64,000 nucleotides of DNA, taken from the NCBI GenBank assembly GCA_035504175.1, contig DATJSJ010000144.1, forward strand, positions 1 through 64,000. Direction: 5' to 3'. Shown here piece after piece: positions 52,211 to 61,415 of the stretch. A model generated the notes under the pieces. That model was not told the DNA's origin. It saw only the letters and a list, made by a program, of their open reading frames with translations, and made no database searches. The number at the start of each line of letters is the position of its first letter. The first letter of the stretch is position 1. Position numbers and translations under genes: made by a program. The DNA comes from DATJSJ01 sp035504175 (GTDB lineage: Bacteria; Pseudomonadota; Alphaproteobacteria; Acetobacterales; Acetobacteraceae).

Positions 52211-53170
52211 CTAGATGGCTTGGGGTGAGTAGTCGGCGGGTGCTGCGGGCATGACGCCTTTCAGGAGTGCTACGGATTTCTCCAGCCCCTCGAGGGAGTT
52301 CAGCAGCACGTCCTCGTGCTCGATGGACAGCCAGCCGTCATAGCCCGCCATCTTCAGCCGGTAGCAGAACTGCCGCCACCATTCCTCGCCATGGCCGAAG
52401 CCGAGCGTGATGTAGGACCAGCTGCGGCCGGGGATGTCCATCAACGAGCCGTTCTCCAGCAGGCTGGTGGTCGCCTGCACCGGCGCGTTCAGGAAGGTGT
52501 CCTTGGCATGGACGTGGTAGATCGCCCCGCGCAAGGCTTCGGCGGCGGCGAGCGGGTCAGCCCCCATCCAGAACAGGTGCGACGGATCGAGATTCGCGCC
52601 CACCGCCGGCCCCACGGCCGCGCGCAGCTTCAACAGGGACGGGACGTTGTAGACGCACTGGTTGCCGTGGAGTTCGAGCGCGATCCGCTCGACGCCGTTC
52701 TCCTTCGCGAGCGCCGCGATCCCGGTCCAGAACGGGAAGAGTTTGTCCTCCCATTGGTAGCGCAGGATCGCCTGCGTCTCGGGCGGCCAGGACGAGACCA
52801 CCCAGTTCGGCATCGTGTCGGTGGCATTGCCCGCGGGCAGGCCGGACATGGTGCAGACGGTCTTGATCCCCATCGCGCCGGCAACCCGGATCGTGTCCTT
52901 CAGCCCTTCGCCCTGCGCCGTGTCGGTCGGGTGCAGCGGATTGCCGTTGGCGTTCAGGCTGATGACCTCCAGGCCGCGATCGGCGAAGGCGCGAAGGAAA
53001 TCCTGCCGTTTCGCGGCGTCGTCCAGCATCGCCTTGAGCGGGAAATGCGGCGCCGTCGACCAGCCGCACGTGTTCACCTCGACGCCGGAGACGCCCATGC
53101 GGGCGGCGTGGTCGAGCATCTCCGCGAAGGAGAAGCCGCCGAGGCTGTCGGATACGAACCCCAGTTTCAT
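52211..53170 (-). CDS. Sugar phosphate isomerase/epimerase (AP endonuclease 2-like TIM barrel)
   Basis: A 319-aa xylose-isomerase-like TIM barrel. Metal-binding residues are visible: Glu in IALELHGNQ, Asp and His in GANLDPSHLFW, His in YHVHAKD, and Glu in LSIEHEDV. Such enzymes isomerise or epimerise sugars, inosose or keto-sugars. It overlaps the IolG-like dehydrogenase gene by four bases, a pairing typical of inositol and hexose catabolism (IolG with IolE/IolH/IolI-like proteins). I infer that the dehydrogenase product is the substrate. Confidence 0.88.
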   Translation of the reverse strand: MKLGFVSDSLGGFSFAEMLDHAARMGVSGVEVNTCGWSTAPHFPLKAMLDDAAKRQDFLRAFADRGLEVISLNANGNPLHPTDTAQGEGLKDTIRVAGAMGIKTVCTMSGLPAGNATDTMPNWVVSSWPPETQAILRYQWEDKLFPFWTGIAALAKENGVERIALELHGNQCVYNVPSLLKLRAAVGPAVGANLDPSHLFWMGADPLAAAEALRGAIYHVHAKDTFLNAPVQATTSLLENGSLMDIPGRSWSYITLGFGHGEEWWRQFCYRLKMAGYDGWLSIEHEDVLLNSLEGLEKSVALLKGVMPAAPADYSPQAI

Positions 53171-54171
53171 GCGTAGAACCCTGGCCTGGCGATCATCTCG
53201 ATGGGCATTTTCCGTCCCTCCTTCAGGGCGCGCACGCCGGTCTCGGCGACGATCGCCGCGCAGTAGCCATCCCAGCTCGAGGCCGCGCCCGCGGGAAAGG
53301 CGCCGGTCGCGACGAAGCGAAGGAAGGCACGGTTCTGGCGGCGGTACGCCTCGGCATAGCGGGTGCGCCAGTCGACATCATAGCCGGTGGACCCGGCGAA
53401 TTCGCGGTCGAGCCGGGTATAGGCCAACGGCTGCATCGCGACGCTGGCCGCCTCGCCGACCAGTTCGGCGCGGACGTCGTAGCCGTAGGCGGCGTTGCTG
53501 TTGATCTCGATGGTGACGATCTGGCCGTCGACGGTCTCCAGCACCATGACGACCGGTGCCACCAGCGCATCCGAACGCTTCGGCTGCCAGGCGCCGATCG
53601 TCGCATATTCGGTGCCCAGCACGTGCCGGACCACGTCGAATTCATGCGGCGCCGAATTGGTGATCGCCATGGCGCCGGTGAAATCGGCGGCGGGTGTGGC
53701 GACGTTGCGGTGGAAATTGTGCATCATCAGCGCCCGGCCCAGCCGGCCATCCGCCAGCGCCGCCCTCATCTCGACATAGGCCTGATCGTAGCGACGCATG
53801 AATCCCAACTGGACGAATTTCTCGCCTGCCGCGCGTTCGGCCTCCATCACCCGGAGGCATTCCGCCGAGGATTGCGACAGCGGCTTTTCGCACAGCACCT
53901 TCTTGCCGGTGCGGATGCAGGCCATCGACAGCGGCGCGTGGGTGAAGTCCGGGCTCGCGACGATCACGGCATCCACGTCAGCGCGGGCGATCGCCGCCTC
54001 GGCATCGGTTGCCACGTCCGACGCGCCGCTTGCATCGGCGACCCGGCGCGCCCGCTCGCCGTCCATGTCGCAGACGACCTGCAGCGTGGCACCGGGCAGA
54101 TCCTCTGCCACGATCCTTGCGTGATCGGCCCCCATGAGGCCGGCGCCGATGACGGCGATGCGAAGTGTCAT
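53167..54171 (-). CDS. Inositol 2-dehydrogenase-like oxidoreductase (Gfo/Idh/MocA)
   Basis: A 334-aa enzyme resembling IolG: LRIAVIGAGLMGADHARIVA at the N-terminus, VIVASPDFTHAPLSMACI, LCEKPLSQS with the catalytic lysine, GFMRRYDQAYVEM and SAPHEFDVVRHVLG with the Asp/His catalytic segment. ATG 54171. The nearby ABC importer and isomerase support a role in catabolism of an imported inositol or hexose. The exact isomer is not determined by sequence. Confidence 0.88.
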   Translation of the reverse strand: MTLRIAVIGAGLMGADHARIVAEDLPGATLQVVCDMDGERARRVADASGASDVATDAEAAIARADVDAVIVASPDFTHAPLSMACIRTGKKVLCEKPLSQSSAECLRVMEAERAAGEKFVQLGFMRRYDQAYVEMRAALADGRLGRALMMHNFHRNVATPAADFTGAMAITNSAPHEFDVVRHVLGTEYATIGAWQPKRSDALVAPVVMVLETVDGQIVTIEINSNAAYGYDVRAELVGEAASVAMQPLAYTRLDREFAGSTGYDVDWRTRYAEAYRRQNRAFLRFVATGAFPAGAASSWDGYCAAIVAETGVRALKEGRKMPIEMIARPGFYA

Positions 54172-54272
54172 GTTGGTCCTGCGTGGCGGGTCACGGGATG
54201 CGCGGTGCGGCGGCGGCCGGCGCCCGGGGCGGCTGGAGGGCCGCCCCCTGGCGGTCGTTTGGGCGATGGTCC

Positions 54273-55094
54273 TCAGGCCGCATGCGGTGGATGGCCCTCA
54301 TGGCTTTCCATGTATCCTTCGATCGAGGCCTCGAGGCCGGCCATCGTCTCGCCGCCGGCCATCAGGTCGGTGATCTCCTCGCGGCTTTTCTCGCCCTTGC
54401 GGAAGTCGGCGGCAATGGCGCCGCGGATCAGCACCGCGAAATGATCGCCGACGGCCATGGCATGCATCACCTGGTGGGTGATGAAAATCACCGCCAGGCC
54501 GCGGCGCTTGGTCTCGTTCACGATCCGCAGCACGTGCGCCGCCTGCTTCACGCCGAGCGCCGCGGTCGGCTCATCGAGGATCAGGACGCGCGCGCCGAAA
54601 TGGACCGCCCGGGCGATGGCGAGCGACTGCCGCTCGCCGCCCGAAAGCCCGCCGACGAGCCGGTCGCCGTCATCGATCCGGGTGATACCGAAGCCCTGGA
54701 CCGCCTTGACGGCGATCTCGTTGGCGTGGCCGCGGTCGAACACCTTGAACGGGCCCCAGCGCCTGGTCGGCTCGACGCCGACGAAGAAGCTGCGGCCGAT
54801 GCTCATCAGCGGGAAGGTGCCGCCGAACTGATGCACGGTCGCGATGCCGCGCTCGGCCGCATCCCGCGGGCGCTCGAACTGGACCTCCTCGCCGTCCATC
54901 AGGATCCTGCCGCGCGTCGGCTTGTGCACGCCCGCCAGGGTCTTGATCAGCGTCGACTTGCCCGCGCCATTGTCGCCCAGCAGGCAGAGCACTTCGCCGG
55001 CATTCACCTTCAGCGATATCTCATGCAGCACGTCGATCGGCCCGAAGGATTTGTCGACGTCGCGCAGTTCGAGAACGGGTGTCTTCTCGGCCAT
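54273..55094 (-). CDS. Sugar ABC transporter ATP-binding protein, single-domain (FrcA-like)
   Basis: A 273-aa ATPase: Walker A GDNGAGKST (about residue 41), Q-loop TVHQFGGTFPL, signature LSGGERQSLAIARA, Walker B VLILDEPTAALG, and ITHQVMHAM. One nucleotide-binding domain only, as in FrcA. Four bases separate it from the permease gene upstream. It is a paralogue of the ATPase at 37207, serving a second sugar importer. Confidence 0.91.
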   Translation of the reverse strand: MAEKTPVLELRDVDKSFGPIDVLHEISLKVNAGEVLCLLGDNGAGKSTLIKTLAGVHKPTRGRILMDGEEVQFERPRDAAERGIATVHQFGGTFPLMSIGRSFFVGVEPTRRWGPFKVFDRGHANEIAVKAVQGFGITRIDDGDRLVGGLSGGERQSLAIARAVHFGARVLILDEPTAALGVKQAAHVLRIVNETKRRGLAVIFITHQVMHAMAVGDHFAVLIRGAIAADFRKGEKSREEITDLMAGGETMAGLEASIEGYMESHEGHPPHAA

Positions 55095-55098
55095 GTCG

Positions 55099-56169
55099 TT
55101 ACCTCCACTTCGCCTTTTTCGAGCCGGTGTAGCTCAGCGCCATCTGCCGGAAGGTGTTGTTCATCAGCACCGCGATCAGCAGCATCACGCCGATGATCAG
55201 GCTGGACCAGTTGCGATCGAACGAGGTGAAGTAGATGCCCTGGTTCACCACCGCGAAGGTGATCGTGCCGAAGAAGATGCCGACGACGGAGCCGAACCCG
55301 CCGGTCAGCAGCACGCCGCCGACCACGACCGAGATGATGACGTTGAAAATGTACGACATCCCGGCGGAGACCTGGGCCGAGTTGAACAGGATGGCCTGGC
55401 ACATGCCGACGAAGGATGCGCTGGTCGCCGAGATCACAAAAAGCACGATCGTGAGCCGCGTGGTCGGAATGCCGGCATTGCGCGCGCTTTCGCGGTCGCC
55501 GCCCATGGCGAACAGCCAGTTGCCATATTTCGAGTAGTGGACGAAGAAGATATGGATCGCGCTCAGCACCAGCCACCAGATGATGATCACCTGGTAGGTG
55601 CCGCCGATGAAATGCCCGAAGACCGCCTTGTAGAACGGCGGCGCGGTGACGGCGACGCTGGTCGTCCCGGTGATCAGGACCGACAGTCCGAGCACCATGC
55701 CCGCAACCGCGAACAGCGTGCCCAGCGTGACGATCAGCGACGGCACGGCGGTGCGGATCACGAGGATGCCGTTGACGACGCCCACGACGATCCCGAACGC
55801 GAAACCGGCGACAATGCCGATCCACATCGGCAGCCCGAAATGGCCCGATATGATCGCCACGATCATAGAGCCGGCTGGGATCATCGAGCCGATCGAGATG
55901 TCGAGCTCGCCCGCGATCATGAGCAGCCCGACCGGTATCGCCACGATCCCGATATTGGCCGCGACATTGAGCCAGCTCGCGATTCCGGCCGGCATCATGA
56001 AGTCGATGCCGCCGAACACCAGGAAGAAGACGAAGACCGCGAACATGCCGAGAAAGGCGCCGGCTTCGGGTCGGCGCAGCAATCCGCCCAGCGAAGGCCT
56101 GGCACCCGCCGCCCGCGGCACGTTCGCCTTCAGTCCTCCCGCCGACGGGCTTTCAGTCACCGTGGTCAC
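55099..56169 (-). CDS. Sugar ABC transporter permease (RbsC/FrcC family)
   Basis: A 356-aa permease with about ten hydrophobic segments and family markers LLMIAGELDISIGSMIPAGS, GVVNGILVIRTAVPSLIVTL, LFAMGGDRESARNAGIPTTR and VVGGVLLTGGFGSVVG. ATG 56169. It is 114 bases after the binding-protein gene, a gap containing a stem-loop, and four bases before the ATPase gene. Confidence 0.91.
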   Translation of the reverse strand: MTTVTESPSAGGLKANVPRAAGARPSLGGLLRRPEAGAFLGMFAVFVFFLVFGGIDFMMPAGIASWLNVAANIGIVAIPVGLLMIAGELDISIGSMIPAGSMIVAIISGHFGLPMWIGIVAGFAFGIVVGVVNGILVIRTAVPSLIVTLGTLFAVAGMVLGLSVLITGTTSVAVTAPPFYKAVFGHFIGGTYQVIIIWWLVLSAIHIFFVHYSKYGNWLFAMGGDRESARNAGIPTTRLTIVLFVISATSASFVGMCQAILFNSAQVSAGMSYIFNVIISVVVGGVLLTGGFGSVVGIFFGTITFAVVNQGIYFTSFDRNWSSLIIGVMLLIAVLMNNTFRQMALSYTGSKKAKWR

Positions 56170-56233
56170 CGCAGTCTCCTCCCTGCTTGCAAAGCGTGCC
56201 GTTGCCGTGACGCCAGGCCGGCGCCGGTCGGCC

Positions 56234-56270
56234 GTCGGCCCGACCCGCTTCGATCGCGGAGCGGGCCGAC
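56234..56270 (-). promoter_or_regulatory. Intercistronic stem-loop after the sugar-binding-protein gene
   Basis: GTCGGCCCG (56234-56242) and CGGGCCGAC (56262-56270) are perfect complements; CCGCT and AGCGG inside allow an alternative inner pairing. It lies just after the stop of the binding-protein gene, as at 39094-39128, and probably sets differential expression within the operon. Confidence 0.6.
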
Positions 56271-56283
56271 GGGCTTTCGGAAC

Positions 56284-57246
56284 TCAGCGATAGCCTTTCT
56301 CACCGCCGCGCATCGTGGCGTCGATGTTGGCCTTGTCGACGATCCCCGGGCCGGTCAGCAGCGGATGCGACGCCATGGCGAGGCCGTAATTGACGTAGGC
56401 GTCGGACAGACTCACGGCGAGAAATCCCTGCAGCCAGGGCTGCTGGTCGACCGCGAAGAGCTGCTGGCCCGCCTTGATGCGCTTGAGACCGGCGACGTCC
56501 ATGTCGAACGAGCCGAGCTGCACCTTGCCGAGCCTGCCGGCCTGCATGATGCCGGTATAGGCGCTGTCGGCGTCACCCGCGGAGATCGTGAAAATGCCGT
56601 CGATCGTATGGTCCTTCAGCAGGGTGGCCTTGATCGCCTCGGCAACCGCCGTTGGATCGCCGAACGAGCTGGACGGAAGCGGCAGCTCGGTCGAGGTGAA
56701 GCCCTCCGCCTTCATGCCGTCCGCGATTCCCTTGCAGCGCGCCTCGAGATTGCCGGCGCCAGGCACGGTGTTGACGCAGATGACGTGCTTGACGCCGTGC
56801 TTGGCAAAATAGTGTCCGCCGGCGAGCCCGGCGGGATATTCCTCGTTGCCGATGTAGTTCACCGCACCGAGCTTCTGGGCCTCTTCCTCGCCGCCCGCGT
56901 TGTAGAGCATCACCGGGATGCCGGCCTGCTCCGCCGCCTTGATCGCCTCATCCTCCGAGGCCGGAACCCAGTCGGGCACGGCAATGATGTCGACGCGCTG
57001 GCTGATCGCGGTGCGCACCAGGTTGGCCGCGTCGCCGCCGATGTTGTCGTAGGTCTGAAGCTGCAGGTAGTTCACCTTGCCACCGTGCTGCTTGACCACC
57101 AGCGTCGCGTCGTCGATGCCCTTCTTGATCTTGGCGAAGAACGGGTCGTCGGCCTTGCCGCCGATGATGGCGATGTTCGCGGCCATCGCCCCGGTTGCGA
57201 CGAGCGCGATGGCCGTGGAAGCCGCAAGTGTCTTGATCAGTCTCAT
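56284..57246 (-). CDS. Sugar ABC transporter periplasmic substrate-binding protein
   Basis: A 320-aa periplasmic binding protein with a Sec signal (IKTLAASTAIALVATGAMAA). Mature segments IAIIGGKADDPFFAKIKKGI, NYLQLQTYDNIGGDAANLVR and CVNTVPGAGNLEARCKG are shared with the partial protein at 63191, so the two are paralogues. ATG 57246. First importer gene of the operon running left through the ATPase and catabolic enzymes. Ligand unknown; the linked IolG-like enzyme makes a polyol plausible. Confidence 0.91.
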   Translation of the reverse strand: MRLIKTLAASTAIALVATGAMAANIAIIGGKADDPFFAKIKKGIDDATLVVKQHGGKVNYLQLQTYDNIGGDAANLVRTAISQRVDIIAVPDWVPASEDEAIKAAEQAGIPVMLYNAGGEEEAQKLGAVNYIGNEEYPAGLAGGHYFAKHGVKHVICVNTVPGAGNLEARCKGIADGMKAEGFTSTELPLPSSSFGDPTAVAEAIKATLLKDHTIDGIFTISAGDADSAYTGIMQAGRLGKVQLGSFDMDVAGLKRIKAGQQLFAVDQQPWLQGFLAVSLSDAYVNYGLAMASHPLLTGPGIVDKANIDATMRGGEKGYR

Positions 57247-57350
57247 GGTCGCGTTTCCTCCCTTGTTGCGATGGCCGCCCCATGGCGGGCATCGTCAGAC
57301 TTCGACTCCCAGGCGCGGCGCGCCTGTCCGTGCAGTTCAGTTCGCTCGGA

Positions 57351-58373
57351 TCATTCCGCGGGGATCGACGCGGGCTTGCGCCGGTTCATCCGCTCTTTCT
57401 TGCGGCGGAAGCGTTCCTTCATCCGCCCGTCGGCTTCCTTGGTGCCGTCGTGCCAGGTGCCGAACCACTTATCGAGCGGGACGACGCCGTCGCCGCCGTA
57501 GTTCACTTCGAAATACTTGTGGTGCAGGTAGTGGGTGTAGGCATGGCTATCCATCGCCTGCCCGTCGGTGATCTCCAGCTTGTCGAAGCCGATATGGCCG
57601 ACGACCGCGCCATAGGCGGTGCTGGTGAGCTGGAACATCGCGACGAACGGCGCCGACGGCAGCAGCAGATGCCACAGCACCTCCGAGAAGAAGATGGTGG
57701 ACTCCACCGGGTGCATCGACATCGACGACCACGGGCTCGGATTGATCGAATTGTGGTGGATCGAGTGGATCCATCTGTAGAGCGGCCCCTGGTGGATCAG
57801 CCAATGCCCGCAGTAGAAATGGATCTCGTGGATTGCCGGGGCGAGGAGGATCAGCACGACCAGCCAGGGCCAGTAGACCTGCGGATTGACCCAGTGCGCG
57901 TAGCCGTTGGCGAAGCACCAGAGGGTGAGGACCTCGATCACGGTCCAGATCGGGATCGAGACCAGGAACGTGCGCAGGAAATTGTCGATGTTCTGGCTCT
58001 TGAACCAGAACACGTCCGAGGGCTGCTCCGAGGGGAATTTGTGGTTGTACTTGAACCGCGTGCCCTGGACACGCCGGACGTAATAGAAGAGCTCGATTGC
58101 GCCGAACATCGCGAAGATGCCGGCCGCGTTCACGGCGTAGAGCCAGAGCGCCCAGCCCCAGGACATCGTCCGCATCGTCGCCCAGCCCGGCAGGACGAGG
58201 TACCAGTAGGCCAGGGTCACGGCCATGAAGATGGTGTTGTGCGGCCAGATGTAGCCGATCAGCCACTGGCCGACCTGGCGGAACTTCCCGGTCCAGAACG
58301 GGGCGACGTCCAACGGCTCGTTGGGTGACCAGTTGCCGCGCTTGTCGCGGGTGCCGTAGCGGAGATCGTCCAT
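57351..58373 (-). CDS. Membrane diiron fatty acid hydroxylase/sterol desaturase family protein
   Basis: A 340-aa integral membrane protein with about five hydrophobic segments and the histidine boxes of the sterol desaturase/fatty acid hydroxylase superfamily: HWLIH, HSIHHNS and HYLHHKYFEVNYG. These bind the two irons. Such proteins hydroxylate or desaturate lipids and some small molecules with oxygen and electrons. ATG 58373 follows GGGGGG. It lies 104 bases upstream of the sugar-binding-protein gene on the same strand and is divergent from a LacI regulator. It is a paralogue of the protein at 60194. Confidence 0.9.
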   Translation of the reverse strand: MDDLRYGTRDKRGNWSPNEPLDVAPFWTGKFRQVGQWLIGYIWPHNTIFMAVTLAYWYLVLPGWATMRTMSWGWALWLYAVNAAGIFAMFGAIELFYYVRRVQGTRFKYNHKFPSEQPSDVFWFKSQNIDNFLRTFLVSIPIWTVIEVLTLWCFANGYAHWVNPQVYWPWLVVLILLAPAIHEIHFYCGHWLIHQGPLYRWIHSIHHNSINPSPWSSMSMHPVESTIFFSEVLWHLLLPSAPFVAMFQLTSTAYGAVVGHIGFDKLEITDGQAMDSHAYTHYLHHKYFEVNYGGDGVVPLDKWFGTWHDGTKEADGRMKERFRRKKERMNRRKPASIPAE

Positions 58374-58418
58374 TGTTCCCCCCAAGGGCGCGGAGATCGG
58401 CTGGGCCGCTCGTTCGGC

Positions 58419-58434
58419 TTGCTATAGCAATTGC
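58419..58434. promoter_or_regulatory. Overlapping palindromes, candidate LacI-family operator
   Basis: TTGCTATAGCAA (58419-58430) is a perfect 12-base palindrome and GCAATTGC (58427-58434) a second, overlapping one. They sit in the 162-base gap between the divergent hydroxylase and LacI-regulator genes, where an operator for the regulator is expected. AT-rich content here stands out from the GC-rich surroundings. Confidence 0.5.
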
Positions 58435-58535
58435 GAGAAAACCGGCATAAACCTTTCTGCATGACTGACGCATTTCCCTTCATTTCCACCATTGCCGCGG
58501 CCCGGCAAATGAAGGAATCTGTCAGGGAGGGCCCC

Positions 58536-59558
58536 ATGGCGCGCCGGGTGAACATCGCCGAACTGGCCGAGAAGGCCGGTGTCAGCGTCTCCACGATCGA
58601 TCGCATCATGAACGGGCGCGCCAATGTCCGGCCGGCGACGGCCGCGCGCGTGCTGGCCGCGGCGGAAGCCGTCGCGTTCTACGCGCTGCCGACGCTGCGC
58701 GAGCGGCTGAGCGTCGACAAGCCGACGATCCGGCTGGGATTCCTGCTGCAGCAATCGAACCGGGCGCTTTACCGCATGATCGCGGAGGCGGTGCAGCTCG
58801 CGGGATCGGAGAGTCCCGAGCCGGTCAAAATCGTGGTCGAGCATATGGACGATCTCTCCCCGGAGGCCGTGGCGGCGCGGATTCTGCGGCTCGGCGAGCA
58901 GGTGCAGGCGCTGGCGGTCGTCTCGGCCGAGCATCCGCGGATCGCCCATGCGATCGAGACACTCGCGGCCAACGGCGTGCCCAGCTACGGGCTGATCTCG
59001 GAGCTGACCGCATCCTGCGGGATCGGCTATATCGGGCTCGACAACTGGAAGGTCGGCAGGACCGCCGGCTGGGCCGTGTCCGGCCTGTGCCGGAGAGTGG
59101 GCCGGGTCGCGATTCTCGTCGGCAATCACCGCTACCGCTGCCAGGAGCAGAACGAATCGGGCTTTCGCTCCTATCTTCGCGAACATGCGCCTGACTTCAC
59201 CTTGCTCGAGCCGGTGCAGACATTCGAGGACAAGTCGATCGCCCGGGAGGTCACGGAGCAGTTGCTGCGGCATCAGCCCGACCTGGCCGGTCTCTACGTC
59301 TCCGGCGGCGGCATGGTCGGCGTGCTCGAGGCGCTCAAGGCATCCGGCCGGGGTTCCTCGATCGTCACCGTCGGGAATGACCTGACGACCCACACGCGGA
59401 TGGGGTTGATCGACCACGATCTGTCGGTGGTGTTCGCCCATCCGATTGCCAGGATGGCGACGGAAGCCGTCGCCCAGATGCTGCAGGACCTTCGGTCCGG
59501 CACGCCCCCGGGAAAGCGCTTCATCGGTTTCGACATCTACACGCCGGAGAACATCTGA
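58536..59558 (+). CDS. LacI-family transcriptional regulator
   Basis: A 340-aa LacI-type regulator. The N-terminal helix-turn-helix NIAELAEKAGVSVSTIDRIM (residues 5-24) is followed by the hinge and a periplasmic-binding-protein-like effector domain (IRLGFLLQQSNRALYRMIAE to the C-terminus). GGGAGGG precedes ATG 58536, and the longer open frame upstream is less likely coding. It is divergent from the hydroxylase and sugar importer operon and probably represses or activates it. The effector is presumably the transported sugar. Confidence 0.9.
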   Translation: MARRVNIAELAEKAGVSVSTIDRIMNGRANVRPATAARVLAAAEAVAFYALPTLRERLSVDKPTIRLGFLLQQSNRALYRMIAEAVQLAGSESPEPVKIVVEHMDDLSPEAVAARILRLGEQVQALAVVSAEHPRIAHAIETLAANGVPSYGLISELTASCGIGYIGLDNWKVGRTAGWAVSGLCRRVGRVAILVGNHRYRCQEQNESGFRSYLREHAPDFTLLEPVQTFEDKSIAREVTEQLLRHQPDLAGLYVSGGGMVGVLEALKASGRGSSIVTVGNDLTTHTRMGLIDHDLSVVFAHPIARMATEAVAQMLQDLRSGTPPGKRFIGFDIYTPENI

Positions 59559-60193
59559 ACTCCAGGACGCGCGAGCGGCCCCGCATCCGCGTCGAGCGGC
59601 GACCCGGGCTGTCGTCGTCATCCGGCAATGGTGCGGCGGGACCGGTGCAGTCAGCGGCCGCGCGCAGCTTTCCGCGTCACGTTCACCGGTCGGCGCGACG
59701 GGGAACAAGAGAGGTTCCAGCGTGGCCGGTATGGGCAGACCGGGCGTTGCAACACCTGCCATGGCAATTCCGCCTGAGAGTGCAGCCTGATCGTGCGGCA
59801 GCGCCGGTCGCGCGACGGCGGGTGCCGATGTCGTGCTTCACTGCTGGCGCGCCCTCCGACACCACGCGACTTTCATGCCGGGCCTGATCGACACGAACGC
59901 GCGGTCGGTTCTGGCTCATCGGGCTACGCGCGGCCAGGGACGAGCTGATTGGATTCCATCAATCGGCCGTGTGACATCCAGCCCGTCTCTGATATGAATC
60001 GCAGGCCGACAGGGAGGTGGTTGTGATGCGACCTCCCAGGCACGGCCGGCGGCGTTCAGAGAAGCGTCGACCGCTTACGGAACAGCGACATCGGCGATGG
60101 CACGCTCTGCGCAGGGGCTCATCCTGGCGTCCACGTCACGTCCTTCTCGGCTTTCGACGCTCGGCACCTGTGTGATCGCTTCGGGGTGAAACG
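59559..60193. other. Intergenic region between duplicated modules
   Basis: About 630 bases with no recognisable gene on either strand. The promoter of the second hydroxylase gene should lie near its right end. No obvious terminator hairpin with T-tract was seen. Confidence 0.4.
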
Positions 60194-61213
60194 ATGGACG
60201 ACCTGAAATTCGGGACACGGAACAAGCGCGGCGACTTTGCGCCGAACGGCCGGCTGGAAGGTGCGCCGGTCTTCGTCTGGCCGCCGCGGCTGCTGAAGTT
60301 CCTCGCCTGGCTGCCGCACTACTTCCTGCCGTGGAACGCGCTTTTCTTCGGCCTTGGTCTCGTGGTGTGGACCTGGGCGACGCCCTCGCGGGAAACGCTG
60401 GCGAGTTTCGGCTGGCGCTGGATCGCGTGGCTCTGGCTGGTGAATGCGGCGACCGTCGCGGTTCTGTATGGCGTGCTGGAATTCCGGCTCTACTTTCGCC
60501 GCGCGCAGGGCAACCGCTTCAAGTTCAATGCCCTGTTCCCGGCCGACCGGAAATCCGACGTGTTCATGTTCGGCAGCCAGAACATCGACAACGTCATCCG
60601 CACCTTCGGCACCGGCGTGCCGATCTGGACCGCCTACCAGGTGATCATGCTGCATCTCTGGGCGATCGGCTGGGGGCCCTGGACCAGTTTCGCCGCCCGT
60701 CCATGGGAGCTGATCGTCCTCGGCCTGCTCATCCCGATGATCCACGAGACGCATTTCTTCTGCATCCACTGGCTGATCCACCGGGGACCGCTCTACCGGT
60801 GGGTCCACTCGGTGCACCATAATTCGGTGAACCCGTCACCCTGGTCGAGCCTGTCGATGCATCCGGTCGAGCATCTGCTCTACTGGTCGGACATCCTGAT
60901 CCACCTGCTGGTGCCGTCGCATCCGCTGCTGGTGCTCTATCATTTGCAGGTGACCGGAACGGGCGCCGTGGTGGGCCATGTCGGCTTCGACAAGATCGAG
61001 CTCGGCGAGGACCGCGCCATCGACACCCAGGCCTACGCCCATTACCTGCATCACAAATGCTTCGAGGTGAACTACGCGGACGGCCTGATGCCCTTCGACC
61101 GGCTGTTCGGCACCTGGCACGACGGGACCAAGGCGGGCGAGGCCCTGATGCAGGAGCGGTTCCGCAGGAAGAAGGCGCGCATGACCGCGAAGGCGGCTGC
61201 CACGACCCGATGA
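60194..61213 (+). CDS. Membrane diiron fatty acid hydroxylase/sterol desaturase family protein (second copy)
   Basis: A 339-aa membrane protein paralogous to that at 57351. They share MDDLxxGTRxKRG at the N-terminus, SQNIDN, and the histidine boxes HWLIHRG, HSVHHNS and HYLHHKCFEVNY. The conserved FDKIEL and FGTWHDGTK segments are also shared. About five hydrophobic helices. ATG 60194 lies just after a GGGGTGAAACG sequence. It is followed at 203 bases by a second LacI regulator and then a second sugar-binding protein. Substrate unknown. Confidence 0.9.
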   Translation: MDDLKFGTRNKRGDFAPNGRLEGAPVFVWPPRLLKFLAWLPHYFLPWNALFFGLGLVVWTWATPSRETLASFGWRWIAWLWLVNAATVAVLYGVLEFRLYFRRAQGNRFKFNALFPADRKSDVFMFGSQNIDNVIRTFGTGVPIWTAYQVIMLHLWAIGWGPWTSFAARPWELIVLGLLIPMIHETHFFCIHWLIHRGPLYRWVHSVHHNSVNPSPWSSLSMHPVEHLLYWSDILIHLLVPSHPLLVLYHLQVTGTGAVVGHVGFDKIELGEDRAIDTQAYAHYLHHKCFEVNYADGLMPFDRLFGTWHDGTKAGEALMQERFRRKKARMTAKAAATTR

Positions 61214-61415
61214 TGCCGAGGTCGGACAGCGCGCGCGAAGCGGCGGCCGGTTCGTCGTCGGGGCCGACGATCCGGCAGTCCCAGGTGGCGTCTGCGATCG
61301 AGATCGGAAACGGAAGACGACAGCCAGCCTCGGTTTCGACGCGTGACCTGTTGCCGCAGGCTGCTGTGACGGAGTGCGATCAAGAACCCGCCTGACCAGG
61401 GTCATTTGCCCAGCC

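Noticed and set aside
57270..57293. Imperfect hairpin in the leader of the sugar-binding-protein gene (riboswitch candidate)
   Set aside because: Only about nine pairs with a mismatch and a four-base loop; no recognised aptamer elements.
54844..57501. 885-codon plus-strand open frame opposite the sugar importer genes
   Set aside because: Runs antisense through three well-supported genes, with the Asp/Arg/His-rich composition expected of a shadow frame.
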